Assembly (NCBI GenBank): GCA_030765045.1
Contig: CM060963.1
Span: 72,007,117-72,071,116 of the forward strand
Direction: 5' to 3'
Source of the DNA: Tenodera sinensis
Taxonomy: Eukaryota > Arthropoda > Insecta > Mantodea > Mantidae
Length of the DNA stretch: 64,000 nt
The notes under the pieces are model-generated. The model did not search any database. It had not been told where the DNA came from and saw only the letters and a list, made by a program, of their open reading frames with translations. This document shows, piece by piece, positions 50,003-60,165 of the stretch (position 1 is the first letter of the stretch; each line of letters starts with the position of its first letter). The position numbers were made by a program, and so were the translations under genes.

Positions 50003-51559
50003 CTGAAAAAGCATCTTTTTTTTTTTTTTTTTTAATTAAATTACAACTAAGCAAAGGCTTATCTAGTAATATTTTCTTCTTAAATAGGTTCACATATAAA
50101 GGCGAGTCTTCCATTGAAGGCTCCCATAGTTTACACATAGTTCTTGCGGTCTCACATTAAGTCATCTGGCTTTTTTCTTTTCAGTCTTCGAACTTCACAG
50201 TTACTAAGAACTTTCAACATCTCTTTGTTTTCATGGTGCTGCACTTTTAAATGATGTTTCGTTGCAGTCTTTTTTATTTCTTGTATAACAGTGTCGATTT
50301 TGAGATCTCTATGTATGTCATCATTTCGTACATACCATGGTGCATTAACTATTGTTCTCAAAACTTTATTTTGAAAAGTCTGTATGTGTTTTATGTTGGT
50401 CGACTTAGCGCAGCCCCAAAGCTGTATCCCATAGGTCCAGACTGGCTTTAACACCTGCTTGTAAATTAATAACTTATTGTATATGTCAAGTTCGGAATTT
50501 CTCCCAATGAGCCAATAAAGTTTCTTATATTTGATATTTAATTCTTTTCTTTTAGTTTCTATATGCTTTCTCCAATTTAATTTTGAGTCTAGTGTCATTC
50601 CTAGATACTTCACTGTTTGTGCTTGGGGAATAGTTTGGTTATTTATTTTTATTGGTAATATCTGAGTTTTCTTATTTGTAAAGTTAATATGTACAGATTT
50701 AGATTCATTTAATTTTATACGCCACTTCTTCGTCCACTCGTTAACCTTATTGACAGCTTTCTGTAATTTCTGTGTAGATTCCTCTACTGTATGTCCAACT
50801 GCCATAATTCCTGTATCATCAGCGAAGGTGGCCATGGTTGTATTATCTAGGTTTGGAATATCCCTAGTAAATATGAGGTATAGTACTGGCCCTAAGACGC
50901 TTCCTTGGGGTACTCCAGCAGCTATATTCTTTAATTCAGAGTATTCATTCCCATATTTAACTCGGAAATATCTCCCTTCAATGTATGATAACAATATTTG
51001 ATAGAAGTGGTCAGGTAGATCTCGTTGGAGCTTAAAAATTAAACCTTTGTGCCAGACTTTATCAAACGCTTTGGCCACGTCCAGGAATACTCCAGAACAT
51101 ATTTTCTTTTCCTCTAACGTTCTTTCTATGACATCGACTATACGATGTACTTGATCAATTGTTGAATGTTTATTTCTAAATCCAAACTGGTGTTCTGGTA
51201 TTAATTTACTTTCCTCTATTATAGGTTTTAATTGCTTTAACAATAACTTTTCAAACAGTTTAGCTAATTGGGATAGGAGTGAAATCGGTCTGTATGATTC
51301 CTTTTCATTAGGATTTTTTCCAGGTTTAAGGATCATGAGTACTTCTGCTACCTTCCATTGACTTGGGATATGTTTAAGTCTTAATGCAGTATTTATCATA
51401 TGTAATAGCTTGATAAGAGCTTTTTGTGGCAATTCTTTAAGAATGTGTCCGGTGATTAAATCATATCCTGGCGCTTTTTTTGTATTTATATTCTGGTGGA
51501 TTTCACGTTTTAATTCTTTGAGCGTTACACGCCTAAGATCTTTGCCTGAAAAAGCATCT
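50003..51559 (-). mobile_element. 5'-truncated Jockey-like LINE with 14 bp TSD
   Basis: CTGAAAAAGCATCT occurs at 50003-50016 and 51546-51559. On the minus strand the insert starts at 51545 inside the RT domain and ends in a poly(A) tail of about 18 (plus-strand T run 50016-50033) that touches the left TSD. The endonuclease and ORF1 regions are absent. A 5' truncation, A tail and long TSD are the standard marks of target-primed reverse transcription. The remaining open frame has no stops, so the insertion is probably recent. Confidence 0.92.
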
Positions 51560-51582
51560 GTCTTGGGAGACAGTAAGTACAT
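50152..51582 (-). CDS. Jockey-like LINE reverse transcriptase, 5'-truncated
   Basis: A 476-codon frame on the minus strand. Motifs in order: KKAPGYDLITGHILKELP (finger region, residues 35-52), SYRPISLL (96-103), EHQFGFRNKHST (130-141), GVFLDVAKAFDKVWH with catalytic D168, AAGVPQGSVLGPVLY (221-235), TFADDTG with D255 and D256, VKYLGMTLDSKLNWRKHI, and a thumb with YGIQLWGCAK. These assign it to the Jockey-type group of non-LTR RTs. The apurinic endonuclease normally found upstream is missing. The TSD at 51546-51559 shows that the first 12-13 residues (MYLLSPKTDAFS) are read from host flank and the TSD, so this ATG is not the native start. The palm catalytic residues are intact, but the protein lacks its N-terminal half. 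The 3' UTR is only about 118 bp, then poly(A). Confidence 0.88.
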   Translation of the reverse strand: MYLLSPKTDAFSGKDLRRVTLKELKREIHQNINTKKAPGYDLITGHILKELPQKALIKLLHMINTALRLKHIPSQWKVAEVLMILKPGKNPNEKESYRPISLLSQLAKLFEKLLLKQLKPIIEESKLIPEHQFGFRNKHSTIDQVHRIVDVIERTLEEKKICSGVFLDVAKAFDKVWHKGLIFKLQRDLPDHFYQILLSYIEGRYFRVKYGNEYSELKNIAAGVPQGSVLGPVLYLIFTRDIPNLDNTTMATFADDTGIMAVGHTVEESTQKLQKAVNKVNEWTKKWRIKLNESKSVHINFTNKKTQILPIKINNQTIPQAQTVKYLGMTLDSKLNWRKHIETKRKELNIKYKKLYWLIGRNSELDIYNKLLIYKQVLKPVWTYGIQLWGCAKSTNIKHIQTFQNKVLRTIVNAPWYVRNDDIHRDLKIDTVIQEIKKTATKHHLKVQHHENKEMLKVLSNCEVRRLKRKKPDDLM

Positions 51583-51643
51583 TTTATATTCTTCCCAATT
51601 ACTTGCAGAGTGCGTATATTGCCATGATTAAAAAGAATAAATA

Positions 51644-52440
51644 AGGTGCTGCACTCACCTTTCTCTTCCCACTTTAGTACTTAATATTCTTATGAGCACT
51701 TATACTTCTATTTCATGTTAATTGAAATAAACACTGTAGAAATGGTTTTATTAAATATTTCCTTTTAGGTACAATGGAGAATCATAAGCTTAAGGATAGT
51801 CGGATCATTTAAGATGAATATGTGATGCTTTTTGAGGGCTTTGACATTTCATCCCCTGTGCATGTCGAGGAGACAAAGAAATGAATAAGGACCTGTTTGG
51901 CTTAAAATGCAAATCACAAGGAATATCTAAAAATTGCTTTCATTGCCAAAGAAAAAGATAAATTATGTGCTTTAACGAGATTATATTTTGGTAGTAAGAC
52001 TTCATCTATTTCTCATGGTTTACTAGTTATGCAAAAGTAATCCGGAATGTAGAGAACTTCAGAGGCTACTTCGAGAATATTCGAGATGTATTTCATTTGT
52101 CATGCAAATATCTTTGACGTATGGTGTTTTAATCAAAATCGCTAGAACCATTTTTGAGAAAATAGAACAATTTGGAGATTTTTCCACATAATGTGCAGTT
52201 TGGGGTGGGGTAATTTTCTTGAAAACCTTGTCGCATCCTTCGAAGTTGCTGAACGTATAGAGGTATACCAAGTTGGTGTTTAACCGACTTTTCGTTTTCG
52301 AATTAAGTTGTCCACAGACATACACACGGTCTTTTTCTTATAAATAGAGGGGGTTGGGGTGACTCAAGGGACCTCAAAACGTGTAGTTCCATGAAATCTC
52401 TGTGTCAGTTTTTTATGGAATGCAATACTTATTATGTATA
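51644..52440 (-). mobile_element. R1 repeat copy 16 (old, full length)
   Basis: Diverged minus-strand copy: GTGCTGCACTCACCTTTCTC at the left, TCGAGATGTATTTCATTTGT, AACCGACTTTTCGTTTTCGA, and GTGTAGTTCCATGAAATCTC at the right. The GT microsatellite is reduced to ACATACACACGG. Confidence 0.8.
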
Positions 52441-53099
52441 CTGATTATCCTATTTAGGGATGTAGGAGAATGGACCACTTTTTTCGCACGTGGAAGAGAA
52501 CGTAAAAATCGGACCCGCTTGTCTTGCCTGTGAACGTAATAACTCCAAAACGAATACCCGGGTAAATACACCATTTCATATTTGGGTCAGATACCTGTTA
52601 GTAATTCAAGCAAACATATCGGGGATATTTGCCTCGCCCCAAGTAATGCTTTACTGGTTGGCCTCTTAGCCCAGTCGATTGAATACCTGCCTTCTTTGCG
52701 AGGGTCCCGTTTTTGGGGGAGTCGGAATTTTTGCCTAGCCTAAGATTATTCTCTATACTCTCCAGTGTCTGAAAATATGAATGAGTGTACAACGAGTTAA
52801 CACCGTTGTCGACAGGCAGAGGTATGTTCCAAAGCTACAGGGTCGCCTATTATATGGCCACCGCAATTAAAGGCGCGGTATAAATGGGGGGATTACGTGC
52901 TAAAAGTAGCAGAGCTCACAGCTTCGTTCACATGTTTCTGCTTGCTGTTGTTTTCTGTTTTTTGTGTGAATTTAACTTTTAGGAACGGATAGGTCATATA
53001 GGACATGTGTGAAAGAAATTGGTGAACTGGAGCTTAAATGACCACCGGGTCCGCAGAACTGACACTGGCCTTTTGAGGAAATGGGAAACGCATGAAGAA
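52441..53099. other. Anonymous sequence
   Basis: No gene recognised. A weak tRNA-like stretch (GGCCTCTTAGCCCAGTCGAT) lies at about 52660. Confidence 0.4.
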
Positions 53100-53182
53100 A
53101 CTTGATCTAGGTAACTCACCCCAACCCAGATTCGAACTGGCGAACTGAACGTGAGGCAAACACGCTACTACCACACCCCGGA
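53100..53182 (-). mobile_element. SINE family B head fragment
   Basis: GGTAACTCACCCCAACCCAG, AGATTCGAACTGGCGAACTG and GTGAGGCAAACACGCTACTA match the tRNA-like head of the copies at 7.8 and 39.5 kb. The body is absent. Confidence 0.75.
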
Positions 53183-54312
53183 GGTGGACAATGCTCGCGT
53201 AATTACATTAAATAGATTTTCTCTCTCTTTCACTTTCACCATCTATAGCTTTTGTTATTCTCTCCCTCTTCCCTCCTCTATCCACTTTCTTTCATCGCAA
53301 CTCTTTGCCTCCCTTTCTTTCCTGTTTCATTCTTTCCTTTCATGCCCATACTCATTTTCTCTGTAAAATAGGTTTTGAAAACCATAACTGCGTTTTCTGG
53401 GGTACTGATAAGTCAAAACAAAATAAAAAGTTCTACATTACACAAGCTTATACCTTTTCGTTATATATAAGCGATCGGAACCGTGCGTTTCCCGTGACTG
53501 TTTCACTTGTGCCTCAATTTGAAGACAGTGACCAATCACGTTTAAAGGAATGTTATTTTTCATATAATCACGGCTATGATTGTCCTTCCTCCTTTTTTTT
53601 TAATACTCTGAACATCTGATACTAACTCAAGAGTCGACGATACTAAAAGATAGGAGCATGAATGTAAGGAAATCAAACGGAAAAGAGTTCATAGAGTACA
53701 CAGTGAAAACGATGTGGTGTGTCACAGCTAACAAGTTATCATTTATCAGCATTTTTGTAAAGAAAATCGTAACCTATTCTAGGTGCAGTCGTATCAATCG
53801 TAGATAAAAGAGTAGGAAAATATGACCATACGTTTCTAACTTGTTTGCGAAAACGGCGCCACCTACCTTACAATTTAAGACTTATCGGACAAGTACTTTG
53901 CCTGCCTGTTTATTAAAGACTAGACTTCAAATAGAGTTGAACACCGCTAATTCTATAAGTTAAGGGTCGTAACTAGCTCAGCTGTGTCCAATTTTTGCGA
54001 AAAAGGAGTGTGAGCTTACCTCCTTCCAACATGCGCAGACTTTACTTTTCTTTAACCCCCCCCCCCCCCCTCCATGCCTTGTGTTGCAGTGGCGGTTTGG
54101 TGACATGTGCCTTGCGTTTGATTTAGGAAGGCACTTTCAAATCTTATACGATAAACATCTGTGCATCAGTGATTTCTTTAGTACTGCTTACATTTAAGAA
54201 GTCTATCAAGATTTGGTATATCCTTAGAAGATCTACCAAGTGATTGTCGCGTAACATATTGCGATACAGGCTTTTAATATAGTTAAATTTGGAGAAACTG
54301 TTCGCAAATATT
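53183..54312. other. Anonymous sequence with pyrimidine-rich tract
   Basis: A strongly CT-biased stretch lies at 53218-53365, and a C run of about 14 at 54057-54070. The frames at 53151-53619 have no recognisable motifs. Confidence 0.4.
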
Positions 54313-54563
54313 ATACTCACTCTTGTACACACTATTCTTGCAAATGCTTATTTCTCACTAAACTACATTTTTATCGACATAAGCGTTTTCAGAAATTACG
54401 TTACTGCAAATTTTCTTTTGGGTGCAAGGGGAATATGGGAGTACGTTAGGCTTTAAGCGATAGTGAAGTGTTTTAAGAGCTGGTTGCTATGTGATGCCTT
54501 GGAAATTCCGCAAGGCCAAGGTGTGAAAGAAAAAAAAAAGCGAATAACATATTCCTATTTGAA
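54313..54563 (-). mobile_element. R1 fragment (copy 17a)
   Basis: CTCACTCTTGTACACACTAT through GGTGCAAGGGGAATATGGGA to CTATGTGATGCCTTGGAAAT are 3'-half R1 modules on the minus strand. It abuts the 3' end of copy 17b. Confidence 0.75.
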
Positions 54564-54816
54564 AAAAAATCTGATATGTTGCACTCGCATGACTTTCTCT
54601 ACTCCTGTACTAACCATTCTTACAGACACTTGCAAGGCCAAGGAGTGAAAGACATAAATTGTGTATTTTAGCGAGATCTACATTTTTGTGTAGTAAGATT
54701 TGGTGTATCTCTTAAGGTTTACCAGTCATCCAGAGTACTTAAATAGTTCTACATGGGCTATAGCCAGAGAATTCAATATATATATTTCATTTGCCATAAA
54801 AATATCTCAGGGGAAA
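54564..54816 (-). mobile_element. R1 fragment (copy 17b, internally deleted)
   Basis: It starts TCTGATATGTTGCACTCGCA, then jumps by an internal deletion to GACATAAATTGTGTATTTTA and continues to AAAAATATCTCAG. Confidence 0.8.
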
Positions 54817-55326
54817 GAAAGTGACAAAAAATTAGTAATTTCCTAAAACGAAACAAAATGTCCTAAAATAGAAAATGGCATAAATGACCAAAACTGACTT
54901 AATATGCATGTTTATAACTTGGAACCATGATGACGTCATTGGAAATGGGGATCTATACACCAGGTTTATTTTTTGTCGTGCGTGTTCTGTATAGATCACG
55001 GTTCCAGGTATTTATGACACTTAAAATGACATTGAAACATTTACTGGGAAATAATTTTAGGATCTCTTACTTTTAGTGCATAATACTTGCACAAAGGTGA
55101 ATATAGGGAATATCAGGTGTGAATTGCAGTTGTTAGTCACCTGAAGTGCTCTTTGTGGATATTTATACTGTTTTAGGATAGCTGATTCATGCAACCTACC
55201 TTAGCAAGCAGCATTCTATACTTGGTCTTTATTTGCAGTGCTGATATCTGATTTCGTGTCTAAAACGAGGGTGTGCACTTGTTAGCAGATCGATAGGATT
55301 TTCCCACCGGAAAGGAAGCAGTGGGT
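54817..55326. other. Anonymous sequence
   Basis: Nothing recognised. Confidence 0.4.
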
Positions 55327-55400
55327 CCAGCGCCGTAGCTCAACCACCAAGTATTTGCTTGCCAGCTACCACGTCCGGGTTTGGTTCCGGCCTATTGGGC
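55327..55400 (+). mobile_element. tRNA-like sequence (SINE head, unassigned)
   Basis: A box A-like CGTAGCTCAACCACCAAGTA and a box B-like GGGTTTGGTTCCGGC at tRNA-like spacing. The stems do not pair convincingly. Confidence 0.4.
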
Positions 55401-55540
55401 AGATTGCTCGAATGTAGCTTTTTCCGGAACTCCCTCGCAGTTAGACTTACTACTTCGAGTCATTTAATTAATTTGCCAAAATTTACATTACAGTGGCATG
55501 GGTTTTAAAGAGATTAACACCAAAAAGTAAATGCGTGTGT

Positions 55541-55552
55541 CACACGCGCGCG

Positions 55553-55618
<66 letters not shown>
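55541..55618. repeat. (CG)n-(AC)n microsatellite
   Basis: About 10 CG units then about 28 AC units, not inside an R1 copy. It abuts a LINE fragment. Confidence 0.95.
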
Positions 55619-55620
<2 letters not shown>

Positions 55621-55624
55621 TACC

Positions 55625-55975
55625 TATTTTCTTCATTGGACACTACAGCTCGGTGTGAGCATTGTCCTATTAGACGTCTCCAGATATCTCTGTCTTCCAC
55701 CAGTCCTCCATCCGCGGATCCTCATAGCCAGTAATCCTCCGCCACACCATTCATCCATCCAGATCTAGGGCGCTCCTTTCTCCTTCTTGAATAGTCTTGC
55801 CTTCCACATTTTCTTTGGGACTACTGTCATCCATTCTGATAAGATGGACCAGCCATCTTAGTCTCTAACACTTTATAAATCTAAGAATATCCTGGCCATT
55901 CATTAGATCATTCAGCTCCTGGTTGCTACGAATTCTCCATATGTTTTCACCCTCCTTCAAGGGTCCAACGTTTTT
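55625..55975 (-). pseudogene. LINE ORF2 C-terminal fragment
   Basis: The minus strand read across frameshifts gives ENIWRIRSNQELNDLMNGQ, then DILRFIK and RLRWLVHLIRMDDS, the well-known region after the RT domain in many animal LINEs (RLRWLGHVxRM pattern). Stops and shifts break it, and no RT catalytic motif is included. It is a different LINE type from the Jockey-like element at 50.1 kb. Confidence 0.7.
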
Positions 55976-56429
55976 TCTATATAAATATTCTTTCAAAGTA
56001 TCTAATGCACGCATGGGCAAAATTGGCTCAACTATGCCACTTCAATGAAACACGTTTTTGCCTCACTCCACCTGCCAACCCTCCCTGCACTGCTGTTCAG
56101 GTTCCGACACATCTCATTCAGTGGCGTTTCATAAAGCGTTATAGAATTTGTTCTAAATTGCAAAACAGCTGTTTAATACGCGGATTTCAATTTACAAATA
56201 TACAGCGTTACAATATCAAACGCCACTTTGATCAGAAGTACAAATCAAGTGGAACTTTACTGCTTTGTTTATTGTGAAAGAGAAACAATTTAGTATGTTA
56301 ATCATAAGGCAGTGTGCATAAGATAAAGGAAGGTTATAATCACGATTATGTAATTTGCCTAACGGCTAATCCTAGGAAGAAATATATTTGACAGATTACA
56401 TATTTCATCCCATATGTAACTTTTCCCAC
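55976..56429. other. Anonymous sequence
   Basis: A 90-codon plus-strand frame at 56005-56277 has no recognisable motif. Nothing else. Confidence 0.4.
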
Positions 56430-56780
56430 ACATAAAATTCGCTGAGAGTAAAAGGGACTTAGAAAGGCTATTTATAGGTGGGTGTTATTGGCCAGGCCAG
56501 ATTCTGGGATATATACCTTTTTAATGAAAGAAATTTGTCATTTTTGAGAAATAAGAAAAGAAACTGTTTCCTTGTAAAAGGTTATTTGGAATAGCGGTAA
56601 TAGCTCGAAAATTTCCCTTGGGCGTTTTTAAAAGCTGTCTTAATTTCTTTTTCTAGTTATGGTGTTCTCCCATTGATCTATTTCGGTCATTGCTCTTTTC
56701 GAATTAGGTGGTTCTCAAAACGAGCAAATCCAATGAAATTTCAATGTGAAATTTTTGTCCGAATGTAATACTTGGGACTG
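56430..56780 (-). mobile_element. R1 fragment (copy 18, very old)
   Basis: Diverged modules in minus-strand order: TTTTTAATGAAAGAAATTTG, TCATTTTTGAGAAATAAGAA, CCTTGTAAAAGGTTATTTGG, TCCAATGAAATTTCAATGTG and CCGAATGTAATACTTGG. Confidence 0.55.
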
Positions 56781-57429
56781 GCGTGTCCTGGTGTCAATTG
56801 GCGATACATGCATAAAGTAACAAGACCAACAAAGTAGTGACTGTATCCCTGAGGTGATGGCCTTTTTATTGACACTAAATATAATTCACCTAGGTACAGA
56901 AAGTCCCAACTTCCGAGCCTTAGTAGGTAATAATACTTCCTCTACCTTATATAAGAGACAGAGAGATGAACGTACTTGGGTACACTCGAAACGTTTTGTT
57001 GAAATAAGTTCCTGTCACTTGGTTCAGTCAGCTCTTAAAGTCGCTGACTATGAGTGGTGGCCTAATTGAATTATGTATAATCCATGGAGTAATGTTTATT
57101 TTTACTTCGTGATATGTAATTAAATAGGCAAATAAAGTTAGATTATGTGGAGGACCGGCTGATAAGAATTGAGTGAGAGAATAGGTACCTTCTACATAAT
57201 TATGGAATCCGAACTATACACATTCTTGTATATTCACACCTAGGACGAGCGACGGCTTTGATGTGAGTACCACAGGCTTGCAAGGAATGCCTGATAAACA
57301 AACCTAGAATGTATATCGGCTCATGGATACCAATATGAAGCTTCGGTTGACCATCATCGATTAAAGAACTTCTAGAATAAACTTCTCATCTTTCATAAGC
57401 AAAGAAATTACCATTCCTTTCAATTTTAC
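56781..57429. other. Anonymous sequence
   Basis: A 71-codon frame at 56854-57069 was not recognised. Confidence 0.4.
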
Positions 57430-57640
57430 TTTATCTCTACTTGTCTAATGTAGAGGAAGTATTGCATTTGAACAACAAATTGCATATCGCATTGTTAGCA
57501 GAAAAGTGTATTTTGAGATCTCATGAAACAGACAGCTTAGTGTGTTCGTGTCTTAGGCAAACCTGCAAACGAAAAATTGAATGCATATCAAAATATAAGT
57601 CCGGTCTCTTTTAAAAATACAAGTCAAATTTTTAATGGAA
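57430..57640 (+). mobile_element. R1 fragment (copy 19, very old, 5' part)
   Basis: TCTCTACTTGTCTAATGTAG, AGGAAGTATTGCATTTGAAC, GTGTATTTTGAGATCTCATG and CTGCAAACGAAAAATTGAAT follow R1 5' module order. Confidence 0.55.
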
Positions 57641-58898
57641 TCCACCCAATCCCAAAAATTATGTATTTTTATGTGTGTGAATAAAATGCGTAACGCACGT
57701 TATTACCTACTATCTAGTGTAAATTATAAATTTGAAAATAATATATTAATTTATAATTGTTTTTCAGTTTTTATGCCAATTATTTTATTCAAACTTTCGA
57801 TCAGAACCATTGGATTGTGATTATATTGGTTCATTAAACCTAGTCACATGCAAATTTACACTGATTCAGATTCAAAGAGGTAGCTTTGGGAGGACAGGAA
57901 ATGCCTGCAATTACGCAAAAATTCGTCCACCCGAGAAGCGAACTTGGGGCCTCTTGTGTTTAAAGCAGGTTTTAAACTAGGAAATAAAACAATGTCGCAA
58001 AAATGCACAAATCAAAGTTAACATTTGTGCAAAATATGATACATTTGTTCAAAATTCCGCTAGGAGAATATGTTATAAACTATACTATTAACGAGGGTTT
58101 TAAAACTGAAGGTGTATATTTAGTTGAAGCCAACAGCAATCTGCTAAATGAAATGGTTTTTTTTTAATTAACTTAACTTAATTAATTTAACATTTATAGA
58201 TCCACACATTCCATATATCTACACCACAGTGCTTCCTCTACTTAAAACAAATTTATCCGCCAGTTTCTAAGAAGCACACACAGTGTACATTTGACAAGTG
58301 AACCACGCAGACCAGATCAAAAATTAACTCCGCTAGCTGGGAGAAAATCGCCATAGCATTTGTTTCTGTGTCAGATTGTCGCATTTTTGCGAATACTGTT
58401 TTCAAGTTTGTCGCATTCGACCTCGAGCAACAAAAAGCGACTGTAACTTAAATCCTGAATTACAGGTTCAGGCAGTAGTGTATCTATAAAACACAGATCA
58501 TATTATAAAAGACCGAATGGCCAATTCCGATGAAAATTATCCACAAGCGCAAAACCCCAGCATTTTGAACACAATAAGTCTTTGTGTGGCCACTACAGTG
58601 TGTCTTGATATACGGTTTGAATACGAGGGTCGTCTGACGAGATTATGTTAGCTTTCATAGAAAAACTAGATGACCCGATGAACTTCGTACCACCTAGAAT
58701 TGATTTGATTGTAACTCTTCATAAGTGATTATCAATTCTATTCAACCTTCCAACTAATTCATTGAGATCGATAATATTAGAATATTAAGATTATTGAGTG
58801 TTGTTTGGTTATTGAATGAAACTCATTTGTAATTCAAATTAATTTGATGTTTATTTACACAACAGATAAAAGCAGTTAATATTCAATGCAAAGCTTTC
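57641..58898. other. Anonymous AT-rich sequence
   Basis: An ACTAGATGACCCGATGAACT stretch at about 58666 echoes one at about 15747. No gene was recognised. Confidence 0.4.
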
Positions 58899-59013
58899 TT
58901 GAGAACTTTACAATATTGAAATTCACAAACTAATCCCTCGAGTTTCGTTAAAACACGTTTTGTGGTTTATGTCTAAGCCTGTCCTAATTCCTCGAGTCTC
59001 GCTAAAACAAAAT

Positions 59014-59048
<35 letters not shown>

Positions 59049-59595
59049 TATTTCTAAGCCTGCAAAGTCAATTTACCTTAATGGAATGGCTGATCAAAAT
59101 CAATGTTCCAAAATGTAATTAAATTCTATTTAACCTAGTAGATGCAGCTGTCATATTATTGATTCACCATAAACTCCATATATTGAAAGTCATATTTCAG
59201 CTCGTCCTCTCCTTGGCATTGTAATGAACACTGTAAAATGATACGAAATTGTTTTCACAATCACTCAAATATGTTGAACTTACCTTGAGAACTTTACAAT
59301 ATTAAAATCCTCAAACTAATTCTTCGAGTTTCGCTAAAACACATTTTGCAGTTATGTCTATGCCCGCTTAAACTCCTCGAGTCTCGCTAAAACAAAATGG
59401 ATTTGTTTGTTTATTTTAAGCATGCAAAATCAGTTTAACTTACTAGAATGGCTGATCAAAATGAATGTTCGAAAATGTAATTAAATTCGATTTAACCAAA
59501 TCTATTGTCCATTTTTTAGCAAAAAAACTTTTAAATGCAATACTTGCAGCTGTCAAACGATAGGTCCGCCACAAATGCCATATATTGAAAGTAAT
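58899..59595. repeat. 386 bp-period tandem duplication with nested subrepeats
   Basis: Unit 1 (58899-59192) and unit 2 (59285-59592) both start TTGAGAACTTTACAATATT and end CCATATATTGAAAGT, with the shared middle AATGGCTGATCAAAAT. Each unit has two internal subrepeats carrying CTCGAGTTTCG or CTCGAGTCTCG followed by CTAAAACA or TTAAAACA. Unit 1 has a T run of about 30 (59016-59045) where unit 2 has TTTGTTTGTTTATTTT. Confidence 0.85.
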
Positions 59596-59780
59596 CCGAA
59601 GTGGCAATTCCCATACAAATTTACCAATTTCGATTATTTTTTATTTTTCAGTTGTTCCTTTGGGTTTTTCCTAATGCTCTTTTATGCAAACCATCATTGA
59701 GGCGAACGGAACAAAAAAGAAACTGTTCAAATCGATCGAACCATTTTCGAGGTTTTGCGAGACTACGCACAGCAATACAC

Positions 59781-60097
<317 letters not shown>

Positions 60098-60165
60098 CCC
60101 CACTCCCTAGCTGGGAGTCGAACCCGGATCCCTTGCTCTACTGACTGAGCTATGGAGGCAATCAA
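60098..60165 (-). mobile_element. tRNA-like SINE head or pseudo-tRNA
   Basis: The minus strand has GCCTCCATAGCTCAGTCAGT (strong box A) and GGGTTCGACTCCCAGCTAGG (box B). The two boxes are too close because the anticodon arm is missing, so it is not a functional tRNA gene. Confidence 0.6.

Noticed and set aside
60098..60165. Possible functional tRNA gene on the minus strand
   Set aside because: Boxes A and B are present, but the anticodon arm is missing and the T stem pairs poorly.
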